DNA from: Bog-756 sp963699085
GTDB lineage: Bacteria; Actinomycetota; Acidimicrobiia; Acidimicrobiales; RAAP-2
Assembly (NCBI GenBank): GCA_963699085.1
Contig: CAVOTH010000004.1
Coordinates: 868,001 to 932,000, forward strand
Length of the DNA stretch: 64,000 bases
Direction of reading: 5' to 3'
In this document: positions 1-8,867 of the stretch, in pieces
Layout: each line of letters begins with the position of its first letter
How positions within the stretch are numbered: the stretch's first letter is position 1
The notes under the pieces: model-generated
The model's input: the letters and a program-made list of their open reading frames with translations, nothing else
Database searches by the model: none
Told to the model about the DNA's origin: nothing
Translations under genes and position numbers: made by a program

Positions 1-513
1 CTGCAACTCCGCTGTGCACTTCCCCTGTCTGCCGGCTCGGGCGATCGGCCGGCGGCACCCACCCGGCCATTCCGGGTAGGCAAGGACGAGGCCGCCTGGC
101 TCGTCACCAACAACCGGGCCTTTGCCGACCATCCCGAACAAGGCACCTGGGACCTCGACATCCTGCGCGAGCGCGAGGCAGAGCCATGGTTCGACCCTGA
201 TGGCTTCCTGGTCCTGGAGATCGACGGGCGCATCGCCGGGTCGTGCTGGACCAAGATCCACACCGAAACCCGGCCGGTGCTCGGAGAGATCTACGTGATC
301 TCGGTCGATCCGGACTTCCACGGCCAGGGCCTCGGACGGGCACTGACCCGGGCCGGCCTCGACCACCTGGCCGCGGTGGGCATCGGTACCGGGGTCCTCT
401 ACGTGGATGCCGCCAACGTGCCCGCCGTCGCCCTCTATCGGTCGATGGGATTCACCACCCACCATGTCGACCGTTCGTACGTGGTCGACATCGCAGCGCC
501 GGCCGGTCGATGA
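1..513 (+). CDS. mshD: Mycothiol synthase MshD, C-terminal part (cut by window start)
   Basis: MshD acetylates the cysteine of desacetyl-mycothiol with acetyl-CoA, the last step of making mycothiol, the main actinobacterial thiol. Frame 1 is open from base 1 to the TGA at 511-513, giving about 170 residues. The order RAFADHPEQGTWD, then EREAEPWFDPDGFLVLE, then GEIYVISVDPDFHGQGLGR, then VALYRSMGFTTHHVDRSY is the signature of the C-terminal GNAT domain of MshD; the QGLGR stretch is the acetyl-CoA binding loop. The N-terminal GNAT half lies outside the window. The first 20 or so residues read poorly, and the true frame there may differ. The gene converges on the VIT1-type gene with 9 bases between stops. 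Confidence 0.9.
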   Translation: MQLRCALPLSAGSGDRPAAPTRPFRVGKDEAAWLVTNNRAFADHPEQGTWDLDILREREAEPWFDPDGFLVLEIDGRIAGSCWTKIHTETRPVLGEIYVISVDPDFHGQGLGRALTRAGLDHLAAVGIGTGVLYVDAANVPAVALYRSMGFTTHHVDRSYVVDIAAPAGR

Positions 514-522
514 GTTACCCGG

Positions 523-1215
523 TCAGCCCTGGCCGATCAGGTGGCCGATGGTGTAGGTGACCGAGGCGGCCGCCCCGGCGATGACCAGCTGGCGGAAGGC
601 CGACCACGCCAGGGAACGCCCCGTGAAGAAGGAGAGGGCGGCCCCGACGGCGAGCGAGGCTGCCGCCGCCAATCCGATCGACCACCACAGCGCGGTGGTG
701 CCGCCGCTGAACAGCCAGGGCAGCAGCGGGATGAGCGCACCTAATGCGAACATCACGAATGACGACACCGCCGCTTCGATCGGTTTACCGGTCGCTCCCG
801 GAGTAAAGCCCAGCTCCTCACGCGCGTGCGTCTCGAGGGCCAGTTCCGGATTGCGCATCATCTTGCCCGACAGCTCGTCGGCGAGATCGGACTCGAGGCC
901 CCGACTTCGATAGAGAGCGGCCAGCTCCCGGCGCTCATCTTCGGGATCGGCCAGGATCGCACGGCGCTCCACTTCGAGTTCGCGCTCCATCAGCTCGGAT
1001 TGGGCCCGCATCGACACGTACTCGCCCGCCGCCATCGAGAAGGCGCCGCCGATCATGCCGGCGATTCCGGCCAGCCGGACCGCGCCGGCACTGGAGTGGG
1101 CGCCGGCCATGCCGAGGATCAGCGAGACATTGGAGACCAAGCCGTCACTGATGCCGAAGACGGCCGCCCGGGCCCCTCCTCCGCTGATGTTGCGATGCTG
1201 ATGGTCTTGGTACAC
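523..1215 (-). CDS. VIT1/CCC1 family membrane protein (predicted Fe/Mn transporter)
   Basis: A protein of 230 residues of the VIT1/CCC1 family, which moves iron or manganese across membranes. The N-terminal hydrophobic stretch (about residues 15-75) contains the family motif GISDGLVSNVSLILGMAG and AAGEYVSMRAQ. A charged cytoplasmic segment (about 75-145, ERELEVERRAILADPEDE) follows, then three hydrophobic helices near the C-terminus. The charged segment with acidic residues is the metal-binding part in characterised members. The start is GTG at 1213-1215. It is divergent from the MaoC gene, with about 118 bases between them. Metal specificity cannot be read from sequence. Confidence 0.9.
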   Translation of the reverse strand: MYQDHQHRNISGGGARAAVFGISDGLVSNVSLILGMAGAHSSAGAVRLAGIAGMIGGAFSMAAGEYVSMRAQSELMERELEVERRAILADPEDERRELAALYRSRGLESDLADELSGKMMRNPELALETHAREELGFTPGATGKPIEAAVSSFVMFALGALIPLLPWLFSGGTTALWWSIGLAAAASLAVGAALSFFTGRSLAWSAFRQLVIAGAAASVTYTIGHLIGQG

Positions 1216-1333
1216 GCAACGATGGTACCGACCGACCCGTGCTGAGGGACTACTGCTCTTGTGACCAAGGCCAGCCTCACCGATCGTCGAAGGCGGGTGG
1301 TGGCGGCAACTGTCCGTCCCCTACAGTCAGGCC

Positions 1334-1789
1334 ATGGTTACCTCTGTGCACGGCATCGAATCCTTCAAGGACCTGGTCGGGTCCCATCTCGGCTACAGCG
1401 ACTGGCACGTCATCGACCAGGCCCAGGTGAACCTGTTCGCCGATGCCACTGGCGACCACCAGTGGATCCACGTCGACCCCGAGGCCGCCAAGAAGGGTCC
1501 CTTCGGCGGGCCGATCGCCCACGGGTACCTGACCCTGGCCCTCGTGCCCGTGTTCTTGGGCGAGGTGCTCCACGTCGACGGGATCTCGATGGGTGTGAAC
1601 TACGGCTGCAACAAGGTCCGCTTCCCCTCGCCGGTCATGGTCGGGGGCAAGCTCCGGCTCGGCGTGGCCGTCGCCGAGGTCGAGGACGTGACCGGCGGTG
1701 TCCAGGTGGTACTCGACGTGACACTCGAGACAGAGGGCTCGACGAAGCCCAGCTGTGTTGCCCAGGTGGTGTACCGCTACTACTCCTGA
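1334..1789 (+). CDS. MaoC-like (R)-hydratase
   Basis: A single hot-dog-fold protein of 151 residues in the MaoC dehydratase family, which hydrates enoyl-CoA thioesters to (R)-3-hydroxyacyl-CoA. The motif FADATGDHQWIHVDPEAA followed by GGPIAHGYLTLAL is the family's catalytic segment, with Asp and His as hydratase residues. The ending QVVYRYYS is typical. Length agrees with single-domain MaoC proteins. It precedes the MerR gene by about 78 bases on the same strand. The substrate chain length is unknown. Confidence 0.9.
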   Translation: MVTSVHGIESFKDLVGSHLGYSDWHVIDQAQVNLFADATGDHQWIHVDPEAAKKGPFGGPIAHGYLTLALVPVFLGEVLHVDGISMGVNYGCNKVRFPSPVMVGGKLRLGVAVAEVEDVTGGVQVVLDVTLETEGSTKPSCVAQVVYRYYS

Positions 1790-1867
1790 CCAGGGATTAG
1801 TTCCCGGGTCGAGCCGTCGCTCGGACCGCGCTCGGACAATACGAGCAACTACTCCTAGAGTGATGGC

Positions 1868-2782
1868 ATGGAGATGCGGGTCGAGCAGCTGTCGGCACAG
1901 GCCGAGGTGTCGGTGGACACCATCCGGTACTACCAGAGCAAGGGACTGCTCGATCCTCCCCGTCGCGAGGGCCGGATCGCCTGGTACGGCGATGAGCACC
2001 TCGCCCGGCTGAACCGGATCCGGACGCTCCAGACACGCGGATTCACCCTCGCCACCATCGCCCGCCTGGTATCGGGCGAGCTCGATGCCGCCGACGAGGC
2101 ACTGTTGGGGCAACTGTCGGGACTTCCCCCGACCTCCGACACCGACGACGGGAGCGCCCGAACCGGCGCCGGACCGACAACGGCAGCCGGGCCGTTCGAA
2201 CCTGCTCGGGATCAGGGCGATGCTGAAGATCTCACCTACTCGCTCACCGAGCTGGCCGAAGAGACCGGCATGCCCCTGGCCCTGTTGAAGGCCATCGAGG
2301 CCGAAGGCCTGCTCATCCCCACCCGCCTGGCGGGTGAGGCGCGCTACACCCCCGAGGACGTTGCCGCCTCCCGGGCCGGGCTGCTCCTGCTCGAGTGGGG
2401 CATCCCGCTGTCCGACCTGCTCGACCTGGCCCGGCGACACAACGAGGCCACCGAGGCGGTGGCCCGCCAGGCCGTCGAACTCTTCGCCCGCCACGTGCGG
2501 GAACCGCTGCGACAAGGTGCCCGGCCCGACGCGCTGGCCCACCCGCTCGAGGGAGCCACCGGCGACCCCGCCGTGGACGGGCTGCTGCAGGCCTACGCGG
2601 AACTCCTGCCGGCGGTGAACACCCTGGTCGGCCATCACTTCACCCGGACCCTGGTCAAAGTCGCTCTGGAACACGTCGAACAGGTGGGCACCACTGAGGA
2701 GCGCCGGGCTGTGTGGGATCGCATCGAGTCCGAGGAGGCGCAGCCGATTCTGGGCGGTACCGGATCAGGGGCCCACCGGTGA
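1868..2782 (+). CDS. MerR-family regulator with two HTH-like segments
   Basis: A cytoplasmic regulator of 304 residues. Residues about 1-75 are a canonical MerR winged helix: VEQLSAQAEVSVDTIRYYQS, KGLLDPPRREGR, then a helix ending FTLATIARLVSGE. A linker rich in Pro, Gly and Thr leads to a second MerR-like segment at about 120-190 (LTELAEETGMPLALLKAIEA, then YTPEDVAASRA). The rest is a helical C-terminal region of about 110 residues. Normal MerR proteins have one DNA-binding domain and are usually below 200 residues, so the second copy is unusual. No metal-binding Cys cluster is seen. The stop overlaps the start of menG (GTGA at 2779-2782), so the two are probably co-translated. Confidence 0.88.
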   Translation: MEMRVEQLSAQAEVSVDTIRYYQSKGLLDPPRREGRIAWYGDEHLARLNRIRTLQTRGFTLATIARLVSGELDAADEALLGQLSGLPPTSDTDDGSARTGAGPTTAAGPFEPARDQGDAEDLTYSLTELAEETGMPLALLKAIEAEGLLIPTRLAGEARYTPEDVAASRAGLLLLEWGIPLSDLLDLARRHNEATEAVARQAVELFARHVREPLRQGARPDALAHPLEGATGDPAVDGLLQAYAELLPAVNTLVGHHFTRTLVKVALEHVEQVGTTEERRAVWDRIESEEAQPILGGTGSGAHR

Positions 2783-3573
2783 CCCGAGCAGCAGACCCGT
2801 CTTCGAACGGCTCCGGACCGCCGTCACCGTCGGCGTCCACCTCGGCCGGCATCTCTCTCGAGACCGCGGCGCGGGCCCGGGAAGCGGACCTGCCCACGGG
2901 CGAAGCGAAGACCGAGCTGGTGCGCGACATGTTCGACGCCATCGCCCCCCGCTACGACCTGGTCAACCGCACCATGACCTTCGGTCTCGACGTCCGGTGG
3001 CGCAAACAGTCGCTGCGGGCGCTCGGGCTGCCGCAAGGTTCGACGGTGCTCGACCTGGCCTGTGGCACCGGCGACTTCCTCAAGCTCCTCCGGGCCGATG
3101 GGTACCGGGCCTTCGGCGTCGACCTCTCCTGGGGGATGCTGGCCGCCAACCACGCCGGGTGCCCGCTCGCCCAGGCCGATGGGGCCCACCTTCCGATCGC
3201 CGATCGTTCCGTCGACGGGATCACCTGCGGCTACGCGCTGCGCAACTTCACCGAACTCGGCGCCGTCTTCCACGAGTTCGGGCGCATCGTGCGCCCCGGC
3301 GGACGGATCAGCCTGCTGGAGGTATCCGAGCCCGAGTCGGGACTGCTACTGGCCGGACACCGGATCTGGTTCCGCAACGTGGTACCGATCATCGGCGGCC
3401 TCCTGTCCGATCGATCCGCGTACCGCTACCTACCCAGATCGACCGCCTACCTCCCCTCGACCGAGGAACTGCGGGCCATGCTCCGCGAGGCGGGGTTCTC
3501 CGCCGTCAACCGACGGGGCCTGTCGGGCGGACTGAGCCAGCTGATCACCGCCACCCGGGGTGGTCGACCATGA
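2779..3573 (+). CDS. menG: Demethylmenaquinone methyltransferase (MenG/UbiE)
   Basis: This enzyme transfers a methyl group from SAM to demethylmenaquinone, the last step of menaquinone synthesis. From a GTG at 2779 the protein has 264 residues. Family marks are MFDAIAPRYDLVNRTMTFGL, the SAM-binding loop VLDLACGTGDFL, GYALRNFTELG, then RPGGRISLLEVSEPESG. The GTG overlaps the MerR stop by GTGA, which decides the start; the first 40 or so residues are a low-complexity extension. Its own stop overlaps the ATG of the isochorismate synthase (ATGA at 3570-3573), so two menaquinone genes are coupled. Confidence 0.93.
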   Translation: MTRAADPSSNGSGPPSPSASTSAGISLETAARAREADLPTGEAKTELVRDMFDAIAPRYDLVNRTMTFGLDVRWRKQSLRALGLPQGSTVLDLACGTGDFLKLLRADGYRAFGVDLSWGMLAANHAGCPLAQADGAHLPIADRSVDGITCGYALRNFTELGAVFHEFGRIVRPGGRISLLEVSEPESGLLLAGHRIWFRNVVPIIGGLLSDRSAYRYLPRSTAYLPSTEELRAMLREAGFSAVNRRGLSGGLSQLITATRGGRP

Positions 3574-4959
3574 CGACCCGGACCACCGCAGCCGGCACCG
3601 GGCTTCGGGAGGCGCCGGCACCGACCGGCCACCCTGCGGCCGTTCGGGTCGCCCTGCCTCCGGGGACCGCGCTCGATCCGTTCGTCATCGCCGGCGGATC
3701 GGGGATCGTCCTCGCCTCCGACGATCGGGTCCTGGTCGGGATCGGGAGTGCCTTCACCCTCGACCTGCCCGTCGGGCTGGACGACGCCGATGGTATCGAT
3801 ACGGCCATGGCCGCGCTGGCCTCGGTAGCCTGCGATGACCGGCTCGGCTCGGCTCGGCACGGCCACGCCGTCGTCGCCTTCGGTGCCCTGCCCTTCGACC
3901 GCGGCGCGCCCGCGACATTGGTCGTTCCCCGAATTGATCTACGGCCGCGAAACGGATGGTACCGAGTGGGTCACCGTGATCTCCGCCGACGGTTCCGGCC
4001 TGCCCGACCCGGAAGATCCGTCGACTGCCGCCTCGCTACGCCACCGTCTGGTCGATCGTGGCTCGGTCCCCCAGGACGACCACCCGACGCCGGTGCACCC
4101 GGTGGTTACACCCCGCTCCGGTGACGACGACTTCGAGCGCTCGGTCGCCACCGCCGTCGACGCCATCCAACGGGGCGAGCTGGTGAAGGTGGTGCTGTCC
4201 AGGTCGGTCGATGTCCGACTCGAAACCCGACCGGACGTCCCCGACCTGCTTCGACGGTGGGCCGCGTTGGAGCCGAGTTGCACCGTGTTCAGTGTGCCGA
4301 CCGCCGACGGGCAGTTCGTCGGGGCCAGTCCCGAGCTGCTGGTGGAGCGGACGGGCACCCGGGTCCGCAGTCGACCGTTGGCGGGGACGACCGATCGTGT
4401 CCACGGGTCCGAGAGTCGGCTACCGGCTGCGCTCCTCGACTCGGCGAAGGACGGTGAGGAGCACCGGTTGGTGGTCGATGCCATCCGCGAGGAGTTGACT
4501 CCTGTGACTGTCGAGCTGCATGTGCCCGACCATCCGGAGCTCGTACATCTGCACACCATCACCCACCTGGGCACCACGATCGATGGCATCCTCGACTCCG
4601 GTCCCGACGGACTGCCTCCCTCGGTGCTGCACCTGGTGGCCCGCCTCCACCCGACCCCCGCCGTGGGAGGGGTGCCCCGGGCGGCCGCCACCGCGCTGAT
4701 CCGCCGGCTCGAACCGACGGGGCGGGGTACCTACGCCGGACCGGTCGGCTACGTCGACGCAGGCGGTGACGGGTACTGGATGATCGGGATCCGGGCTATG
4801 TCCGTCGACGGGACGAACGTGGCGATGACCGCCGGCGTGGGCATCGTGTCCGGGTCCGACCCCACCACAGAGCGCATGGAGACCCTGCTGAAGTTCCGGG
4901 CGGTCTTCGCGGCACTGGCCCCCGGCGTCGAGTTGGACACCGCTTCTCCTAGGGACTGA
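3570..4959 (+). CDS. menF: Isochorismate synthase (MenF/EntC family), one frameshift
   Basis: Converts chorismate to isochorismate, the entry step to menaquinone, matching the adjacent menG. The N-terminal part reads from ATG 3570 (MTTRTTAAGTGL) to ATLVVP. The rest reads one frame later from about 3931 (ELIYGRETDGTEWVTVI) to the TGA at 4959. The break is at the CCCC run 3927-3930: removing one C joins VVP to ELIYG. The C-terminal chorismate-binding domain is complete (KVVLSRSVDVRLE, FVGASPELLVER, SRPLAGT, LHTITHLGTTIDG, HPTPAVGG, YAGPVGYVDAGGDGYW). Because the domain is intact and conserved, I infer a sequencing insertion. The 3' end overlaps the convergent hydrolase gene by 11 bases. Confidence 0.88.
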
Positions 4960-5764
4960 CAAAGGCGTAGCGCGCCACCACTCCGGCCAATTCCCGGGGG
5001 GAGTCGCGGGCCACGAAGTGGCCGGCGCGGTGTAGCTCCACCAACTCGGCGCCGGCGATCGACCTGGCCAGGGTCCGGCCGGCCGAGGGGCGGACCACGA
5101 GGTCCCAGTCGCCGACCACCACCGCCGTCGGCACGTGGATCCGTCCGAGGGCCGCCGTCACGTCGGGGAGCTCGTCGATCAGGGCCCGCTGTTCGGCCAC
5201 GAAGGTTCGACGGTACCGCCCGAGAGCGCCCCGCTCGCCGCCCAGTACCCCCTGATCGGGCAGGGCCGATCGAAACTGGTCCCGGTAGCGGTCCGGAACC
5301 CGCGGTGCCAGCCGCCTCACCCTCGGGAACACCTCACCGAGGACGAGTAGGCCGAGCACGGTCAATACGTCGCCCACGATCGGGAGTGCCAACAGTCGGT
5401 CGGTCACGCCCACGCTGTCCGGCGTGCACGCCGCCGCCACCAGCACCAGTCCGTTGACCAGGTCGGGACGGCGATCGGCCAGGAGGACCCCCGCTCCACC
5501 CGACCAGCTGTGCGCCACGACAGTGACCGGCCCGGTGTCCAGGTCGTCGAGGAGCTCAGCGGCCAGGGCCGCGTTGGCCGCCAGTCCCCTCGCCTCCCCG
5601 GCGGTGGCGCCGTAGCCGACACGGTCGGGGACGATGACCCGGAAGTCGTCCTCGAGGAGTTCGGTCAGGGGATCCCACGACGACCCGGTGCCTGGTTGGC
5701 CGTGCAGGAGCAGCACCGTCGGTCCACTTCCCCGGTCGATCCTCGCCATCTGGGGCATGGTCAT
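4949..5764 (-). CDS. Alpha/beta-fold hydrolase
   Basis: A protein of 271 residues. The oxyanion part is LLLHGQPGTGSSW, the nucleophile elbow is VVAHSWSGG (Ser86), the acid is in VVGDWDLVV (about Asp221) and the His in HRAGHFVARDSP (about His249), so the catalytic triad is complete. Members include haloalkane dehalogenase-like, epoxide hydrolase-like and esterase enzymes; I cannot choose between them. It is the last gene of a three-gene run: its ATG overlaps the kinase stop by 4 bases (5761-5764), which ties it to the upstream two-component system, an uncommon partner. Confidence 0.88.
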   Translation of the reverse strand: MTMPQMARIDRGSGPTVLLLHGQPGTGSSWDPLTELLEDDFRVIVPDRVGYGATAGEARGLAANAALAAELLDDLDTGPVTVVAHSWSGGAGVLLADRRPDLVNGLVLVAAACTPDSVGVTDRLLALPIVGDVLTVLGLLVLGEVFPRVRRLAPRVPDRYRDQFRSALPDQGVLGGERGALGRYRRTFVAEQRALIDELPDVTAALGRIHVPTAVVVGDWDLVVRPSAGRTLARSIAGAELVELHRAGHFVARDSPRELAGVVARYAFVSP

Positions 5765-7383
5765 CGGCGGGCCGCTCCTGAACCGGGGCGCGCCCCGGTT
5801 CCGTCGGCGCCGTCCGCCCCGCGGGACGTCACCGCCGCCACCGGGTCCGGCTGTGCCCGTTCGGTCGCGCTACCCGGCGCCCGTTCTGATCCATGGCCCA
5901 CTGTGCCATGGTCGCCCGAATCAGTCGCGTCGAGCGGCAGGACCACCGTGAACGTGGAGCCTTCACCCGGTGCCGACACCACCGACGCCTCGCCCCCGAA
6001 CGTCCGGGCCAGACTGGCCACGATGAAAAGACCGAGACCCGAGCCGCTGTCCCGGGTCGCTTCGTTCCCCCGGTAAAAGCGATCGAAGATCCGATCTGCC
6101 TGCTCGGCATCCATACCCGGACCGTGATCCCGGACCCGCAGTACGCCCCGGTCCCCGTCGACCGTCACCATGACCGAGACCGGGGTCCCCGCCGGGGTGT
6201 GGGCCAACGCATTGCCGACCAGGTTGTGGACCAGCTGCTCCAGTCGAGCAGGGTCGGCCAGCACCGGGACCGGCCCGGGACCGTCGAGCTCGAGGGCGCG
6301 GGTCCCGTCGAACATCCGGGCGTCGTCGACCACTGCCGCGGCCACCGCAGCCAGATCGACACTGACCAGCTGAAGCGGGGGGCCCTCTCCCTCACGGGCC
6401 AGGATGGCCAGATCCCCGACCAGGACACCCATCCGGGTGGCCTCCTGCTCGATGCGCCTGAGGGCCCGGTCACGTGCGCCGGCGTCGGGCAGGGCGTCCC
6501 TGCGGAGCAGCTCGGCGTACCCCTGGATCGAGGTGAGCGGCGTGCGCAGTTCGTGGGAGGCATCAGCCAGGAAGCTCCGCAGTCGTTCCTCGGATCCGGC
6601 GCGCTGGGCGAAGGCGATCTCGATCTGGGCCAGCATGCCGTTCAGGGCACGGCCGAGCCGCGAGATCTCGGTGGTTCCGTAGCTCGGCTGCACCCGTCTG
6701 GTCAGGTCTCCGGCAGCGATGGCATCCGCCTCGGATGACATATCCTCGAGCGGGCGCAATCCGCGCCGCGCGATCACAGCGATGATCACGACCAGCAGGA
6801 CCAACAAGCCGACGGTCAGGCCGACCTCGATCACCCGCAGCGAGTTCAAAGTGGCGTTGACCGAGTCCAGGCGGGTCGCTACCACCACGGTGTGCCCCGG
6901 GATCGATACGGCTAGAAGGCGGTACTCCGGTCCATCGACAATGTGGCGACGCCGACCCGAGCGGACGATCGAGCCGACATCGACGGCGCTGGACGCCGGA
7001 CGGTAGGCCTGGGACGGCTGGTCGTTACCGTTCGCAGAGGACAGGGGCTGGGCGGGTAGCGGATTGGGCAGCCGCGGCGGCGGGTCGGCCTGGAGGCTCG
7101 AGCCCGACGGCTTGACCACTACGGGCACACCCGTCTGGTCGAGGACGTAGACGTAGACGTCGGGGCTCACCCGATCGCGTACCTGGATGGCGGTCATCGG
7201 GAAGCCGCGCTGCTGATCCCGTACAGCCAGGTCCGCCACCTGGTGGGCGGCCGTCGTCAGCTGGCTGTCGACCCGCCCGAAGAGAAACGAGTGCAGCGCG
7301 GTGAGCGTGATCAGGTCGACGATGATCAGTCCGACGGCCACGACGGCCACGATGGTGAGGACGAGGCGCCGCCGGAGGGTCAC
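5761..7383 (-). CDS. Membrane sensor histidine kinase
   Basis: A protein of 540 residues with the layout TM (about 7-31), extracytoplasmic sensor (about 32-185), TM (about 186-205), HAMP (about 206-260), HisKA and HATPase. The phosphoacceptor is His277 in FLADASHELRTPLTSIQGYA. The N box is HNLVGNALAHTP, the G1 box RDHGPGMD and the G2 box SGSGLGLFIV. A tail of about 55 residues rich in Gly, Ala and Pro follows. The layout resembles MprB/TcrY-type kinases. The start overlaps the regulator stop by 4 bases. The signal is unknown; the sensor is rich in Pro, Ser and Gln. Confidence 0.94.
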   Translation of the reverse strand: MTLRRRLVLTIVAVVAVGLIIVDLITLTALHSFLFGRVDSQLTTAAHQVADLAVRDQQRGFPMTAIQVRDRVSPDVYVYVLDQTGVPVVVKPSGSSLQADPPPRLPNPLPAQPLSSANGNDQPSQAYRPASSAVDVGSIVRSGRRRHIVDGPEYRLLAVSIPGHTVVVATRLDSVNATLNSLRVIEVGLTVGLLVLLVVIIAVIARRGLRPLEDMSSEADAIAAGDLTRRVQPSYGTTEISRLGRALNGMLAQIEIAFAQRAGSEERLRSFLADASHELRTPLTSIQGYAELLRRDALPDAGARDRALRRIEQEATRMGVLVGDLAILAREGEGPPLQLVSVDLAAVAAAVVDDARMFDGTRALELDGPGPVPVLADPARLEQLVHNLVGNALAHTPAGTPVSVMVTVDGDRGVLRVRDHGPGMDAEQADRIFDRFYRGNEATRDSGSGLGLFIVASLARTFGGEASVVSAPGEGSTFTVVLPLDATDSGDHGTVGHGSERAPGSATERAQPDPVAAVTSRGADGADGTGARPGSGAARR

Positions 7384-8069
7384 CGGTCCGGCTCGCGCAT
7401 CGTGTAGCCGACGCCGCGTACGGTCCGGATCAGAGATGCTCCGTCACGATCGAGCTTCCTGCGCAGGTAAGAGACGTAGATCTCGACGATATTGGAGTCA
7501 CCCTCGAATCCTTCGTTCCACACTTCGTCGAGGATCTGGGCCCTCGACAGCACCAGTCGTGGGTTGGCGATCAGGAACTCCAGCAGCTTGAACTCGGTGG
7601 GCGTGAGCTCTACCGGCTCTCCTGCCCGCCACACCTCGCGGGTATCGCGGTCGACGACCAGATCGGCGAAGCGGAGTCGCCGGTCGTCGCTGGCCGGCGG
7701 ACCCGAACGCCGCAGCACGGCCCGGATGCGCGCCACCAGCTCCTCGATGCTGAACGGCTTGGTCACATAGTCGTCGCCCACGGCGAGGCCCTCGAGTTTG
7801 TCGGCCCCGGCATCGCGGGCCGACAAGAACAGGACCGGGGTGGCGATCTGCTCGTCGCGGAGCGCCCGGCAGACTGCGAAACCGTCCCCGTCCGGGAGCA
7901 TGACATCGAGCACGATGCAGTCGAAATCCCCGCTGCGGCCTTTGACCAGGGCATCGACGCAGGTAGTCGCCTCCTCGGTGATGAACCCCTCGAATGTCAA
8001 GGCCGACGACAGGACATCGGTGATGTACGGCTCGTCATCGACGATGAGGACACGCACCGGCTCCGTCAC
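7380..8069 (-). CDS. OmpR/PhoB-type response regulator
   Basis: A DNA-binding regulator of 229 residues paired with the overlapping kinase gene. The receiver domain has Asp11/Asp12, the phosphoacceptor Asp55 in CIVLDVMLPDGDG, and Lys104 in YVTKPFSIEEL. The C-terminal winged helix (about 130-227) has LTPTEFKLLEFLIANP, VLSRAQILDEVWNE, IVEIYVSYLRRKLD and the last RTVRGVGYTMR. One oddity: the segment before the Lys reads GLAVGDDYVTKPF, where the family usually has one more residue (GADDYVTKPF), so a codon may be missing. It is the first gene of the regulator-kinase-hydrolase run. Confidence 0.95.
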   Translation of the reverse strand: MTEPVRVLIVDDEPYITDVLSSALTFEGFITEEATTCVDALVKGRSGDFDCIVLDVMLPDGDGFAVCRALRDEQIATPVLFLSARDAGADKLEGLAVGDDYVTKPFSIEELVARIRAVLRRSGPPASDDRRLRFADLVVDRDTREVWRAGEPVELTPTEFKLLEFLIANPRLVLSRAQILDEVWNEGFEGDSNIVEIYVSYLRRKLDRDGASLIRTVRGVGYTMREPDR

Positions 8070-8095
8070 GGATCGGGCATCAGGCGCGCACGACC

Positions 8096-8824
8096 TCAGG
8101 TTGCCCTCGGCGCGACCCGGACGAGTCGCTGGACGGCCCAGAGTGAAACGAGTCCGAGGGCTTCGACCACGATGTACGCCGACATCTTGGACTCGCCATC
8201 CACCCTGTCGACGAACGTGATCGGGACTTCGAGCACCGGCGCCCCGGCCCGTCGGGCCGCATAGGTCATCTCGATCTGGAATCCGTAGCCCTCAGCCCGC
8301 ACCTGGTCGAGATCGATCCGGCGCAGAAGCGACGCCGCGTAGCAACGGAATCCGGCCGTGGCATCGGACACGTGGAGCCCGAGCAGGGTCGAGGCGTAGA
8401 TGTTTCCGCCCCGGGACAGCAGTCGTCGGTGCCACCTCCAATTGGGGATCACACCACCAGGGATGTATCGGGAGCCGATGACGAGTTCGGTGCCCTCGGC
8501 AACGGGTCCGACCAGCGACGGGAGCGCCTCGGGCTCATGGGAGAGATCGGCGTCCATTTCGACACATGCGTCGAAGCCGCGATCGAGACCCCATCTGAAT
8601 CCGGCGCGGTAGGCACTGCCGAGGCCCGCTTTGGCCGTCCGGCGAAGCACGTCGATGTTCCCGAGCTCCTTGCCCAGAACCTCGGCGGCGTCGGCGGTAC
8701 CGTCCGGGCTCCCGTCGTCGACAACCAGTACGGAGGCAGCCGGCAGGGCGGCTCGGATCCGCCGCAGGACGCGGTCGATGTTCTCCAACTCGTTGTACGT
8801 GGGCAGGACCACCAGGACGTCCAT
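8096..8824 (-). CDS. ppm1: Polyprenol monophosphomannose synthase (GT2)
   Basis: Transfers mannose from GDP-mannose to polyprenyl phosphate, making the membrane donor used by GT-C enzymes for lipomannan and protein mannosylation. The 242-residue protein is a GT2 enzyme: VVLPTYNELENIDRVLRRI at the N-terminus, LVVDDGSPDGTAD, GLGSAYRAGFRWGL, the metal motif VEMDADLSHEP, then LVIGSRYIPGG and RRLLSRGGNIYA. The C-terminal FVDRVDGESKMS is typical of this subfamily. It has no fused apolipoprotein acyltransferase domain. The GT-C-like proteins at 38.9-43.0 kb could use its product. Confidence 0.92.
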   Translation of the reverse strand: MDVLVVLPTYNELENIDRVLRRIRAALPAASVLVVDDGSPDGTADAAEVLGKELGNIDVLRRTAKAGLGSAYRAGFRWGLDRGFDACVEMDADLSHEPEALPSLVGPVAEGTELVIGSRYIPGGVIPNWRWHRRLLSRGGNIYASTLLGLHVSDATAGFRCYAASLLRRIDLDQVRAEGYGFQIEMTYAARRAGAPVLEVPITFVDRVDGESKMSAYIVVEALGLVSLWAVQRLVRVAPRAT

Positions 8825-8867
8825 CGGAACAGCTTACGGGACGGCCGCCTCGGACCTGGCCTCGGGG

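Noticed and set aside
1277..2674. 465-codon open frame on the minus strand opposite MaoC and MerR genes
   Set aside because: No family pattern; it mirrors the codon bias of the real genes on the other strand.
3570..4959. Programmed ribosomal frameshifting in menF, rel, secD or ruvB
   Set aside because: The sites share no slippery heptamer or downstream structure that I can see, and the same kind of one-base insertion appears in many unrelated genes.
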